In this document: positions 39,282-48,446 of the stretch, piece by piece
Numbering within the stretch: the stretch's first letter is position 1
Layout: the number at the start of each line of letters is the position of its first letter
DNA from: Chryseobacterium arachidis
Lineage (GTDB): Bacteria > Bacteroidota > Bacteroidia > Flavobacteriales > Weeksellaceae
Length of the DNA stretch: 64,000 bases
NCBI RefSeq assembly: GCF_900129245.1
Contig: NZ_FQUT01000002.1
Span: 124,001 to 188,000, forward strand
Direction of reading: 5' to 3'
The notes under the pieces: model-generated
The model's input: only the letters and a program-made list of their open reading frames with translations
What the model was told of the DNA's origin: nothing
The model's database searches: none
Made by a program: the position numbers and the translations under genes

Positions 39282-40085
39282 ATGAGATTCTATTTATTTT
39301 CACTCTTTTTACTTACTCAATCTTTTGTTTTTGGACAAAATATTTCTAAAGAAGATTCAGTTCAAATAAGAAAAGAAACTAAAATAAGTCAGTGGCTTGA
39401 GGAAAGACTAAGATATAATCGTGAACAGTGTCATAATGATTCATTAAGAGCAGTTACTGATTCTAAACTTGAAAATAAATATTATATGAATATTGCAGCT
39501 CCTCACGGTAGAAGTTTTATTCCTTCTGAAGAGCTGAAAATAATTCTGCAAAAACATAATATCACCTGGGGAGGTGAATGGATGGGAAGTGATCTCGGAG
39601 CTTATGCATCAAGCTCCTGCTATTACCAATTCATGACACAATTCACAGTAGAAAAATTTGGTAAAGAATTTATTGATAATCTTGTAAAACAATCTGTTTC
39701 AGATTACGTCAAAAAACATCCGGATAAAATTTTTAACAATGACGAGCATACGGATTGGAATTATAAAGAAACTTACGGGGATTCTCATGAAAAAGATCTC
39801 TTAAATAAAGATTTTTCCGAAAGTTTTGTTTACCCTAAAGATTATAATTACACAAAAAATGAGTATGATTCTCAAACTATTGTAACTTTAAATCTTGATA
39901 ATAAAGGAAAGGTTTTAAGAATTGTAAGGTTTAATCATCATATTTCCAATGAAAATAATCTAAAATACATACCGTATTTTGAAGAGGAAATTAAAAAATT
40001 TATAAAAACCTGTAAATTTGAACCTCTAAAATATAAAGGTTATCCTGTAAGGTCTAAAATCGCATTAAGATTTTTTTATAAATAA
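39282..40085 (+). CDS. Exported protein with TonB-C-like end
   Basis: A 267-residue protein with a signal peptide (1-18, FVFGQ). The N-terminal half is unrecognised and charged. The C-terminal ~75 residues (IVTLNLDNKGKVLRI, CKFEPLKYKGYPVRSKIALRFFYK) match the shape of the TonB C-terminal fold seen in stand-alone periplasmic proteins of Bacteroidota: paired beta strands and a KxxGxPVxxK turn. It has no N-terminal energy-coupling helix beyond the signal. It starts five bases after nadD ends and is followed six bases later by a small membrane protein gene. Function unknown. Confidence 0.8.
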   Translation: MRFYLFSLFLLTQSFVFGQNISKEDSVQIRKETKISQWLEERLRYNREQCHNDSLRAVTDSKLENKYYMNIAAPHGRSFIPSEELKIILQKHNITWGGEWMGSDLGAYASSSCYYQFMTQFTVEKFGKEFIDNLVKQSVSDYVKKHPDKIFNNDEHTDWNYKETYGDSHEKDLLNKDFSESFVYPKDYNYTKNEYDSQTIVTLNLDNKGKVLRIVRFNHHISNENNLKYIPYFEEEIKKFIKTCKFEPLKYKGYPVRSKIALRFFYK

Positions 40086-40091
40086 TTAAAT

Positions 40092-40430
40092 ATGAATTTC
40101 ATCGATAAGTTTTTCTCAAAATATTCTCAGGAAAAAATCATTAAATGGTTTAAGCAGGTGTGTATTGCAGAAGCTATTTCCTGCGTGCTGCTGTATGGAG
40201 TTGCCATGATATGGATCCGGTATGCTGAAAATGTATATTCCATTGTATTCATCAGTGTGATCGGAAGTCTGCACGGCCTTTTCTTTACACTTTATCTTTT
40301 GCTTTGCCTTCCGGCTAGAAAAATCTATCAATGGGATGATGAGGATTTTGTTTTTGCCTTGCTCTCGGCATTTTTTCCTTTTGCCACCATTTGGGTGGAC
40401 AAAAAACTCGCCCGTTTCGACAGAGAATAA
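40092..40430 (+). CDS. DUF3817-like small membrane protein
   Basis: A 112-residue inner-membrane protein with three hydrophobic spans (about 24-45, 50-75 and 85-103). CIAEAISCVLLYGVAM and GSLHGLFFTLYLLL fit the DUF3817 family. Cytoplasmic C-terminus is basic (KKLARFDRE). No function is known. Last gene of the recJ run. Confidence 0.8.
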   Translation: MNFIDKFFSKYSQEKIIKWFKQVCIAEAISCVLLYGVAMIWIRYAENVYSIVFISVIGSLHGLFFTLYLLLCLPARKIYQWDDEDFVFALLSAFFPFATIWVDKKLARFDRE

Positions 40431-40441
40431 TTACAATATGT

Positions 40442-40463
40442 AAAAGGCCATTTTTGGTTTTTT
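40442..40463 (+). terminator. Possible terminator of the recJ-nadD transcript
   Basis: AAAAGGCCA pairs with TGGTTTTTT through four T (two G-T pairs), then continues T-rich. Weak but correctly placed. Confidence 0.4.
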
Positions 40464-40772
40464 TTATTTATTACCTTTTCCGTTTACATTCTTTTTCACT
40501 CAATTTTAATACAAGAAATTCAAACCTTGTATTATCATTTCCTATATAAAATCATTCAAATATTCCTTGAAATTTCGATCGAAGGTAGATCATTCTCTAA
40601 AGGATTTTCTGATGAAAATGTAACAGATCGGAGTTTTCAATTGTCTAATTAGAGTATAAAGTTAATTATAGCAAAAATTTATTCTAAAATTTAACAACTG
40701 TAAATCAGTAAGTTAAATTTATTTTAAAAACATTTTAAGTACTTTGTATTGCATAATACTTAATTTATTATA
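40464..40772. other. Long AT-rich upstream region of a TonB-type receptor
   Basis: About 300 bases without a gene. I see no small ORF or RNA structure worth naming. The -7 box follows at 40773. The length leaves room for operators. Confidence 0.4.
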
Positions 40773-40780
40773 TATCTTTG
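40773..40780 (+). promoter_or_regulatory. -7 box of TonB-type receptor promoter
   Basis: TATCTTTG, perfect TAnnTTTG match, with ATTG about 21 bases upstream as -33 element; 55 bases before the ATG. Confidence 0.65.
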
Positions 40781-40834
40781 CAATGTAAAATAATTATAAA
40801 TACAAGCTATTAAACTCTCTAAAATATAAAAAAC

Positions 40835-43087
40835 ATGAAAACGCCAATTCTCATCGCAGCCATATTCTTCAGCGGATTAACCTTCGCACAGGAAAAAAAA
40901 CAAGACACCGTAAAAACAAAAAGCATAGAAGCCGTTACTTTAACAAAGCAGGTTTTCAAAAAACAGAGCGACCGTTTTGTATATGATGTTGCCGCTTCAC
41001 CAGTTTCCAAGGGAAATACAACTTTTGATCTTTTGAAGCAGACACCTCTTTTATCCACCACCGATGACAAAACCCTGAAAATTGTAGGAAAAAACAATGC
41101 ACTGATCTATATCAACGGTAGAAAAACCAACATGGATGCGGAATCTCTGACACAATTCCTAAAAAATACCCCTGCAGAAAATATCCAGAAAATCGAGGTG
41201 ATTACTGTTCCGGGAAGTGAATATCAGGTAGAATCTTCAGACGGGATCATCAATATCATTTTAAAGAAAAAAATGAGTGACGGTACAAGCGGAAACATGA
41301 GAATGTCTAACACTCAGAATAAATACAATGCAAGCAGTGCGAGCTTCTCTGTAAATTACAGAAAAGACAAACTGGGAATCAATGCCAATTTAAGCGGTGG
41401 TGAAAATATTAATCCACAATCTTATATTCTAAGAAACGGAATTGGAAATGTTACCAACGAATCGGTAGGAAATATCGACGATCCCAATAAAAACATCGGT
41501 GGTTATTTAAATATTGATTATCAACTAACTGAAAAAAGCAACTTGGCACTTTCATGGAATTCCTGGGCTAATAAAAGTTACAATTCTACGATTGATTTAT
41601 ACAATACTTTGACTCAGCCGAAAGATGGTAACCTAGTAACAAGCCATACCTGGACAAAAAATAAAGAAGATGCGAGAAATTATAACAATTCCGTTAATTT
41701 AAATTATGAAATAAAATTGGATTCATTAGGCAGTAAATTCAATGCGAATGCGGCTTATCTTAATTATAAAAGGTTCCAGTTTTCAAATAATAATACATTA
41801 AATGAAGGCTTAACTCCAATAAAAACAATTACTCAGGATATTCCTCAGATTATCAATAATTTTTCAGGAACGGTTGATTACATTCAAAAATTTAAAAATG
41901 ATTTTACCGTTTCCGTAGGTGGAAATTTCAACACTACTAAAACGGATAACGATACTAAAAACTTTACATATTTATTTGATGACAATGGTGATTTACAAGA
42001 TTTAAGTCCGCTTCCAAATCCAAAAACAGATTTCAATCATTTTATTTATAATGAAAAAATTTATGGAGCTTATATCACTTTTGAAAAAAAATTCTCCGAT
42101 AAATTTTCCGGAAAAGTAGGAGCAAGGTATGAAATCACCAATAGTTTGGGAACAGCAGACAGTTTTAAAGATGGTGTAGAATCTAATCAAAAAATTGAAA
42201 GAAATTACAACAACTTGTTGCCTTATATAAGCTTTAATTATGCCATCAATGATAAGAACAACCTTTCTTATTCATTTTCAAGCAGAATGAGAAGACCAAG
42301 TTTCTGGGAGCTGAATCCTGTGAAAAATATTATTACAGAAGACAATTACACCCAAAATAATCCTTTTGTAAAAGCTTCTTCAACCTATAATCAGGAACTT
42401 ACGTATATGTATAAAAACTCATATTTCCTGATTCTGAATCACTCTTATCAGAAAGATCAGATCACACAAGTTCCATTACAAAAGAGATATACTAAGGACG
42501 GTATGGAAAGAGTGAGATTAGCATATATCAGAACTAATTTCGGCGACAGACAGGAAATGTCTGCGATGCTGGGAGTTCAAAAGTCTCTTTTCAAGCAATA
42601 TTTAACCTTGAATTTCAATGCCGGAGTTCAGTATAATATCAACAATGGAACACTGGATACAGATCCTACAACGGGTGAAGTTTTTGATACTTATATTAAC
42701 AACAGAAAATCGGCGAGTTTTATCGTTACAAGTAACAACACCATCCGTTTAGACAAAAAGAAAACGTGGTTCTTAGGTGTCAATTATTTCTACGTTGACA
42801 AACAACAAATCGAACTGGGAATGCTGAAAAACTTAATGAGTTTAGACTTGAGCATCAAGAAAAACTGGAACGACTGGACGTTTGCCGTAAACGTAAACGA
42901 TGTATTAAGAACAAATGTTGTAGAAATTGAAGATTACCAGGACAACGGAAACTATAATTACATCAAAAACGATATGTACAGAAGAAGCGTGAGCGTGAGC
43001 ATTACTTACTCTTTCGGAAACCAGAAAGTGAAAAAAGTAAGAGATATTGAGGCAGCTTCTGATGCCATTAAAAACAGAACAAGATAA
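40835..43087 (+). CDS. TonB-dependent-receptor-like outer-membrane beta-barrel
   Basis: A 750-residue outer-membrane protein. Signal peptide 1-19 (LTFAQ), then directly the plug domain (about 50-150; LIYINGRKTNM, IEVITVPGSEY, IINIILKKKMS), followed by a beta-barrel with many alternating strands to the C-terminus (SISITYSFGNQK-like near residue 720). The N-terminal carboxypeptidase-regulatory domain common in Bacteroidota receptors of this family is missing. Substrate unknown; neither a SusD partner nor an anti-sigma pair is adjacent. Terminator downstream. Confidence 0.9.
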   Translation: MKTPILIAAIFFSGLTFAQEKKQDTVKTKSIEAVTLTKQVFKKQSDRFVYDVAASPVSKGNTTFDLLKQTPLLSTTDDKTLKIVGKNNALIYINGRKTNMDAESLTQFLKNTPAENIQKIEVITVPGSEYQVESSDGIINIILKKKMSDGTSGNMRMSNTQNKYNASSASFSVNYRKDKLGINANLSGGENINPQSYILRNGIGNVTNESVGNIDDPNKNIGGYLNIDYQLTEKSNLALSWNSWANKSYNSTIDLYNTLTQPKDGNLVTSHTWTKNKEDARNYNNSVNLNYEIKLDSLGSKFNANAAYLNYKRFQFSNNNTLNEGLTPIKTITQDIPQIINNFSGTVDYIQKFKNDFTVSVGGNFNTTKTDNDTKNFTYLFDDNGDLQDLSPLPNPKTDFNHFIYNEKIYGAYITFEKKFSDKFSGKVGARYEITNSLGTADSFKDGVESNQKIERNYNNLLPYISFNYAINDKNNLSYSFSSRMRRPSFWELNPVKNIITEDNYTQNNPFVKASSTYNQELTYMYKNSYFLILNHSYQKDQITQVPLQKRYTKDGMERVRLAYIRTNFGDRQEMSAMLGVQKSLFKQYLTLNFNAGVQYNINNGTLDTDPTTGEVFDTYINNRKSASFIVTSNNTIRLDKKKTWFLGVNYFYVDKQQIELGMLKNLMSLDLSIKKNWNDWTFAVNVNDVLRTNVVEIEDYQDNGNYNYIKNDMYRRSVSVSITYSFGNQKVKKVRDIEAASDAIKNRTR

Positions 43088-43122
43088 AAACAATCATTTT
43101 CTTCATATAATTATTTTGTGGT

Positions 43123-43148
43123 AAACCTGTCGGGAAATCGGCAGGTTT
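43123..43148 (+). terminator. Terminator after the receptor gene
   Basis: AAACCTGTCG/CGGCAGGTTT stem with a six-base loop followed by CTTTATTTTT. Confidence 0.75.
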
Positions 43149-43185
43149 CTTTATTTTTAGAACTCAGAAAATACATCCACCCATC

Positions 43186-44031
43186 ATGAAAAAACAGATA
43201 TTGATATTCGGAATTGTGCTGCTTATTTTTACAGCCTGTCAACAGAAAACCATTGAATTTGGAAAAAATTCTTTCACCATCGAGAAAAATATTTCCTATG
43301 GAAGCGACCCAAACCAAAAGATGAATGTATATATCCCTGAGAATACGGCTCATAAAAAAGATGTTTTCATCATTATTCATGGAGGCGGATGGCGTGCCGG
43401 AGAGAAATCTCAACTAACGGGTTTTACCCATCAGCTGATGAAAAAATTCCCTCAGTATATTTTTGTTAATATGGATTACCGATTGGCTTCCACTACACAG
43501 TATGCCCTTCCCCATCAGACGGATGATATAAAAAATGTCATGATGTATCTAGAAAAAACATTAAAGATCAAGCCTAATTATATTCTACTCGGAAACAGTG
43601 CAGGGGGGCATTTATCTATGTTCTATGCTTATCAGTTTAATCAGAATAAAAAGATAAAAGCTGTGGTAAATATCGTCGGCCCGGCAGATCTGAATGATCC
43701 CGGATTTAAAAATTATGATGAATATTCTTTTGTTGAAAAACATCTTATTGATCCCAACATCGTTAAAAACAAGACATCATTAATGGATTTCGGCAGCCCG
43801 ACTCATTGGGTTACCAAAACCTCAACACCTACTCTCTCATTTTACGGGACTCAGGATACCGTTGTCCCTTTATCACAAAAGGAAATCTTAGATTCAGTCT
43901 TAGATAAAAATAAGGTTTACCACCAATCTTATGAATTTAACGGAACTCATCTTTCATGGGAAAATGAGATTAATTCTGCCTTCCTCATTGAAAAAATTGA
44001 TCTGTTTCTTAAAAATATCGACAAAAAATAA
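43186..44031 (+). CDS. Alpha/beta-hydrolase esterase lipoprotein
   Basis: A 281-residue lipoprotein with a lipobox near residue 18 (LIFTAC). The esterase motif HGGGW supplies the oxyanion hole. The nucleophile is in GNSAGGHL, and the catalytic Asp and His are in GTQDTVVP and NGTHLSW. These match the BD-FAE/carboxylesterase group of hydrolases that deacylate carbohydrates or small esters. Anchored in the membrane facing the periplasm or surface. Its gene follows the receptor after its terminator and converges with the serine-hydrolase gene. Confidence 0.9.
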   Translation: MKKQILIFGIVLLIFTACQQKTIEFGKNSFTIEKNISYGSDPNQKMNVYIPENTAHKKDVFIIIHGGGWRAGEKSQLTGFTHQLMKKFPQYIFVNMDYRLASTTQYALPHQTDDIKNVMMYLEKTLKIKPNYILLGNSAGGHLSMFYAYQFNQNKKIKAVVNIVGPADLNDPGFKNYDEYSFVEKHLIDPNIVKNKTSLMDFGSPTHWVTKTSTPTLSFYGTQDTVVPLSQKEILDSVLDKNKVYHQSYEFNGTHLSWENEINSAFLIEKIDLFLKNIDKK

Positions 44032-44056
44032 ACGCTCCGATTTCTCAAAGCGTTTA
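44029..44056. terminator. Bidirectional terminator
   Basis: TAAACGCT/AGCGTTTA stem with a 12-base loop; its left arm overlaps the esterase stop codon (TAA). It lies between two converging genes. Confidence 0.6.
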
Positions 44057-44076
44057 CTAAAATTATTTAAATATAA

Positions 44077-45291
44077 TTAATATCCCAATGTTCTTTTAGC
44101 TTCAATAGCTGTGGAATTTAATGTAGCGATACATTTGTTAAGATTATTTCCTCTCAAATCCCAGAACGGAAGCAGCACTACCACGGACACATCAGATGCC
44201 GGATCATAAGCCATTAATGAAAGATATCCTTCCGTTGCTCCGTTGTGTCCATACCCGATTCCCTGAAAATTAGAACATCCCAGGCCATAGCCGTTTGTTG
44301 TGGCAGGGCCTTTGTTCGTTCTCATCAGTTCTGCGCTTGATGCATACAGCACATTTTCCCCCTTCATCAAAGTCCTGATGTATTGTGAAAGCATTGCCAT
44401 TGTTCCTACCCCATTTCCTTCTCCGATATGGGCGCTGGCATTTTTCAGATCTGTAATCTCATCGTGAGTATCATATTTAATGAAACCTTTGATATAAGGC
44501 GATGGCAGCTGTTTGTCTGAAGCAAGCTCAGGAAATGTTATTGCCAAAGGTTTTACCGAAGAAGGGCCAACAATTTTATCATACATAAAATCGCCGTAAG
44601 TTTTGTTCGAATTCACTTTTTGAGAATATACCCTCGCAATAATTTCGCTTAAAATGGTATATCCCGTGTTTGAATAATGATACACTGTATTGGGTGTACC
44701 ATAGGTAAGATTATGATCTTTCAAAAGCTTTACATAGTCAGAAGCAGAAAACTGAAAATCCGGATTGGTTGTCAGCATATAATCTGCATAGGTTTCGCCA
44801 CCGATGTTATATTGAGAGGCATCATTCGTTAAATCATAGATTCCTGCATTATGCTGTAAAATCTGGCGGATGGTGATTTCATTTTTATGCGGAAAATTCC
44901 AGTCTGCAACATCCGGCGTGTAAGGAACCGTTGTCCCCGGGATGTTATCTGTAATTTTATCATCAAGCTTCAGCCACCCGTCCTGCATCATTTTCAAAAT
45001 TGCCGTAGAAGTGAAATTCTTGGTATTGCTTGCAAAACGGAAATAACTGTACGGAGTTACAGCTGCCCCGTTAGCTCCTTTTGCCGTACTGAAATAAGTA
45101 CCTCTCGGAGAAACAATATACACGCTCAGTGAAGGCACATCCGTCCCAAGGCTTGTCTGAAGATTGGTATGAACGTTTTTCACGACAGCATCCAACTCTA
45201 CCTGATATTCTTTCTCATTCTCATCGTCACTGCATCCCGCAAAAGCGAAAGGCAAAAACAACGAAAGAGCAAAAAGTCTGAATTTTTTCAT
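44077..45291 (-). CDS. Beta-lactamase-type serine hydrolase lipoprotein
   Basis: A 404-residue lipoprotein (AFAGCSDDENE). The class C beta-lactamase/DD-peptidase fold shows SNTK (SxxK nucleophile), YSNTGY (YxN) and HNGATEGY (HxG equivalent of KTG). Despite the family name, most such proteins are peptidases or esterases, so this is not evidence of antibiotic resistance. The acidic CSDDE sequence after the lipid-anchored Cys resembles the Bacteroidota lipoprotein export signal, pointing to surface exposure. Not operonic with its neighbours. Confidence 0.88.
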   Translation of the reverse strand: MKKFRLFALSLFLPFAFAGCSDDENEKEYQVELDAVVKNVHTNLQTSLGTDVPSLSVYIVSPRGTYFSTAKGANGAAVTPYSYFRFASNTKNFTSTAILKMMQDGWLKLDDKITDNIPGTTVPYTPDVADWNFPHKNEITIRQILQHNAGIYDLTNDASQYNIGGETYADYMLTTNPDFQFSASDYVKLLKDHNLTYGTPNTVYHYSNTGYTILSEIIARVYSQKVNSNKTYGDFMYDKIVGPSSVKPLAITFPELASDKQLPSPYIKGFIKYDTHDEITDLKNASAHIGEGNGVGTMAMLSQYIRTLMKGENVLYASSAELMRTNKGPATTNGYGLGCSNFQGIGYGHNGATEGYLSLMAYDPASDVSVVVLLPFWDLRGNNLNKCIATLNSTAIEAKRTLGY

Positions 45292-45404
45292 AGTTTACTG
45301 ATTAGATTTTTTAACAGCCGCTAATTTCGTCAATTTTTACAAATATTTCAATGGATTGGGATTATGAGTTTACATTTTTCTTTTTATTAAACTTATTTAA
45401 AACA

Positions 45405-45429
45405 AAACCCTCAAGGTATCTGAGGGTTT
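45405..45429 (-). terminator. Terminator after the GH43 gene
   Basis: AAACCCTCA/TGAGGGTTT stem followed by TTGTTTT on the minus strand, 18 bases past the GH43 stop. Confidence 0.75.
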
Positions 45430-45447
45430 AAAAATATTATTGTAAAA

Positions 45448-47211
45448 CTATTCCGATTTGAAAACTTCCGATTTCTCCGAAACTCCATTGGCATTAAAAG
45501 CCTCAATCTGGAAATAATAAGCATCTGTTCTGTCGGCTCCCGTAAAGAAATATTCGTTTTTACCATACACCATGATGCTTCCATATAATTTGTCCGGAGA
45601 TTTTCCCCAATAGATTACATATCCGTCTGCCTCAGAATTCTGCTGCCATTTCATCCAGATGCTTCTTCTCTCACCGTATTTTTTTGGATCGGCTCTCAGC
45701 GGAACAAAATTCTGAACTTTTGCAGGAACAGCTCCCGCACCTTTCCCGAAAACTCTGAAACCGCTTAAAGCAAATTTACCTGTTGGCATTTTTAAGTTTT
45801 CCATTTTAAGAAATCTTGCCTTTGCTGGCTTTTCCAATTCTACATAATCATGAGGAACGTCTTTCGTATTTTTGCTTTTATCAACAATCACATTCCATTT
45901 TTTACCGTCGTTTGAACCGTAAATTTTATACTGATGCATTTTGCCTAAAGTCTTACCCATAAACTCAACATCCTGATCAGCATAATTAATCTGAATGGCA
46001 TTAATCGTAGAAACTTCACCCAAATCTGTCTGAAACCATTCTCCCGAATTTCCGGTTTTAGCGCTCCAATAGGTTTTAATATCTTCATCTACCGCGTAAT
46101 TGGAATGATACCCGCCTAATGTTGATGAAACCTGAACCGGCTTGTTATAATTCAGCAACATCCAACCTGCAAAAAGTCCCTTAGAAAAATCTTTTCCCTG
46201 AGCAAATTGAGGCAAAAATGTAGGATAATCTCCGTAAGCCGTGTTGGTATACATGACATCATCTTTATCAAAGCCGGCAGGCCAGATTCCCAAACGTCTT
46301 TCAAAATTATTTTTAGTGGAAATAAAAATCGTTGAAATATGCCACCAGTTTTTATAATTATCTTCAAAAGTTGCACCGTGTCCTGCTCCTCTTGCAAAAC
46401 CTCCCGGTTTATAAGAAAACGGATTGTGCTGCTGATATTCGAAACCTTCCAACGGATTATTACTCACATATACCCCGTCAGAATATCCGCTGAACTCTGT
46501 TGCGGGCGCACCATACTGCATATAGTATTTCCCGTTGTGCTTTGTCATCCAAGCTCCTTCCACAAAGGGCTGCAGAAAAACATTATCATTATATTCCCCG
46601 AATCTTTCCCAGCCATGATCTTCAGGTTTTAATCTTAAAATCGGTTTTACAAAACCTTCGGATTGCAGATTTTTAACCTTCACTTCCGTTCCCAGCAAAG
46701 GCCATTCGTTGCTGGATCCCCAGTATAAGTAAAGTTTATTTTTATCTTCATCATAATGAAAAGCCGGATCCCAGGCACCTACTTTTAACGTATCTGTGGC
46801 AATTTTCCACTCGTCTTTTGTAGGGTTTGTACTTTTCCAGATCGGGAAATCCTGTTCCCAGGTAGATCCGAAAACATATAAGGTATCTTTCATCGCCCAA
46901 ACTGCGGGAGCATTCAGGTCATGGATATATTTATTGTCTCTCAGAAATTTTCTTTTCACAAATTTCCAGTCGAGCATATCGTCGCTGTACCAATATCCTT
47001 CCTGATTGGTAGAAAAAAGAAACAGTTTATTTTTAAAATTAACGATCACCGGATCGGCTGTTGCACGGTGTTTTCCCTGTTTCGAAAAAACCTCGAACGG
47101 AGTATACCCGTAATCGATATTGATCGGGTTACAAAATGTCTTCTGCTGGGCTTTCAGACTAAAGATTCCTAACAGAATCGTTAATGAAAGGAGATACTTC
47201 TGCATTTTCAT
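45448..47211 (-). CDS. GH43-type glycosidase with discoidin-like domain
   Basis: A 587-residue exported enzyme. Signal peptide 1-21 (SLKAQ). The N-terminal five-bladed propeller (about 22-340) has ATADPVIV as the expected catalytic Asp strand, then WDPAFHYDEDKN and GAGHGATF, matching GH43 family enzymes on arabino- or xylo-type sugars. An F5/8 type C (discoidin) sugar-binding domain follows at about 370-490 (LGGYHSN, EWFQTDLGE). A C-terminal fibronectin III-like segment follows (about 500-587). No sorting domain, so likely periplasmic or released. No SusCD genes are beside it. Confidence 0.87.
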   Translation of the reverse strand: MKMQKYLLSLTILLGIFSLKAQQKTFCNPINIDYGYTPFEVFSKQGKHRATADPVIVNFKNKLFLFSTNQEGYWYSDDMLDWKFVKRKFLRDNKYIHDLNAPAVWAMKDTLYVFGSTWEQDFPIWKSTNPTKDEWKIATDTLKVGAWDPAFHYDEDKNKLYLYWGSSNEWPLLGTEVKVKNLQSEGFVKPILRLKPEDHGWERFGEYNDNVFLQPFVEGAWMTKHNGKYYMQYGAPATEFSGYSDGVYVSNNPLEGFEYQQHNPFSYKPGGFARGAGHGATFEDNYKNWWHISTIFISTKNNFERRLGIWPAGFDKDDVMYTNTAYGDYPTFLPQFAQGKDFSKGLFAGWMLLNYNKPVQVSSTLGGYHSNYAVDEDIKTYWSAKTGNSGEWFQTDLGEVSTINAIQINYADQDVEFMGKTLGKMHQYKIYGSNDGKKWNVIVDKSKNTKDVPHDYVELEKPAKARFLKMENLKMPTGKFALSGFRVFGKGAGAVPAKVQNFVPLRADPKKYGERRSIWMKWQQNSEADGYVIYWGKSPDKLYGSIMVYGKNEYFFTGADRTDAYYFQIEAFNANGVSEKSEVFKSE

Positions 47212-47228
47212 ATGTTTAACTTTGGGAA

Positions 47229-47236
47229 CAAAAATA
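47229..47236 (-). promoter_or_regulatory. -7 box of GH43 promoter
   Basis: TATTTTTG on the minus strand, 18 bases before the ATG; I see no clear -33 element. Confidence 0.5.
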
Positions 47237-47420
47237 CTTAACTTTTTCGGGTTTATTCATGATAAAATAACGAATAACGTTCCAGAAGTTTTCTAAACAA
47301 CTTTCTCCCACTGCTTCACCTCTCAAGAAGTTGTATATCGGTTAAAAGGACTGTGATAAGCATCGGCGGCCAGTTATGAACAGTCTGCATACCTTTACAA
47401 CACTGCATTTAAGGATTGGA

Positions 47421-48446
47421 TCAAACAGTTTTTTTCGGTTTCTTCCAGATAAAACCATCCAATAAATAGTGGGTGAGTTGTGGGACAACCAATAAGGGCA
47501 CCAGAAACTGAAACCAATTCATTGCTATGTCCAGATGTAGAGAAAAGTGTTCGTTCCAGACTAAAACTTCCCATAAAAATTCTTCAAAAAAAGCGAATCC
47601 CAAAATTACCCCGATGAATAAAAATATTCCGAAAGTAGATTGAAAAATTGATTTTTTGCCGGTGTGCGCAATTTCTTTCTGTTTGATTTCCCGGATGTAA
47701 ATTAATGCAACATAAGGAATTCCGTGTGAGATGACATTCAGAAAAGTGAAAACCAAATCATTATTAAAATAGACGATTCCAAAATACCATGACAGATACG
47801 TTCCGCTAATTAAGGCAATTTTTGGAATATTGAATTGTTTGGTTTTAAAAATTTCAAAAACGGTTTTAACGATCCAAAGAGATAAAATGGAGATATATAA
47901 GATGGTAATATAATTTATATAATCCGGTAAATTCTTTAGCCAGTTAAATTCATTTTCAACAAACCAGGTGAAAGCTCTCGGGGTTTTAAACCAATACAGC
48001 ATCGGAAAAACAGTAGCGGAATAGACTGCAATTTCATCCATTCTTTTACTCCAGTTATCGGGTTCGAATCTTGCGTAAATTCTCATAAAGCCATATTGCT
48101 GACGAATGAAATGAAAAACCGCCACCAATGCTAATGCCGACCAGAACGTCAGGCTTCCGAATTGGTAGAGTATTAACCCTAACATCCAGCTTAACACAGG
48201 CATTCCGTAATATAAAAGCTTTCTTTTCTGAACCTCAGTTTTTACAAAATAAGTTTTAAATAAAGTAGAATACACATGCGCAACGTCCACAAAAACTATC
48301 AGGAAAAGCCATATATAAAAGGAATAATGATTTTCTAACCCCTGAATCTGTTTCTGAAAAAGGAAAATAATCAACAGAATAAGAAAAGGCGGCGATACGA
48401 TGAACCAGCCATCAGTTTTTGCATTATGGATCCAAGGCTGTCTCAT
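47421..48446 (-). CDS. Polytopic membrane protein with conserved-looking His residues
   Basis: A 341-residue integral-membrane protein that I do not recognise. About eight hydrophobic spans lie between residues 15 and 325. His and acidic residues sit at membrane edges: DVAH (His57), FHFIRQQYG (His112), ISHGIPY (His241) and QLTHYLLDGFIWK (His326, Asp330). The pattern would suit a metal-dependent membrane oxygenase or hydroxylase but is not a known signature. Its start overlaps the FAD-oxidoreductase stop by four bases (ATGA), so it is the last gene of the polyamine-type operon. Confidence 0.8.
   Translation of the reverse strand: MRQPWIHNAKTDGWFIVSPPFLILLIIFLFQKQIQGLENHYSFYIWLFLIVFVDVAHVYSTLFKTYFVKTEVQKRKLLYYGMPVLSWMLGLILYQFGSLTFWSALALVAVFHFIRQQYGFMRIYARFEPDNWSKRMDEIAVYSATVFPMLYWFKTPRAFTWFVENEFNWLKNLPDYINYITILYISILSLWIVKTVFEIFKTKQFNIPKIALISGTYLSWYFGIVYFNNDLVFTFLNVISHGIPYVALIYIREIKQKEIAHTGKKSIFQSTFGIFLFIGVILGFAFFEEFLWEVLVWNEHFSLHLDIAMNWFQFLVPLLVVPQLTHYLLDGFIWKKPKKTV

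Noticed and set aside
44077..45291. Antibiotic-resistance beta-lactamase
   Set aside because: The family also covers esterases and peptidases; without mobile context or close similarity to known resistance enzymes there is no basis for that call.
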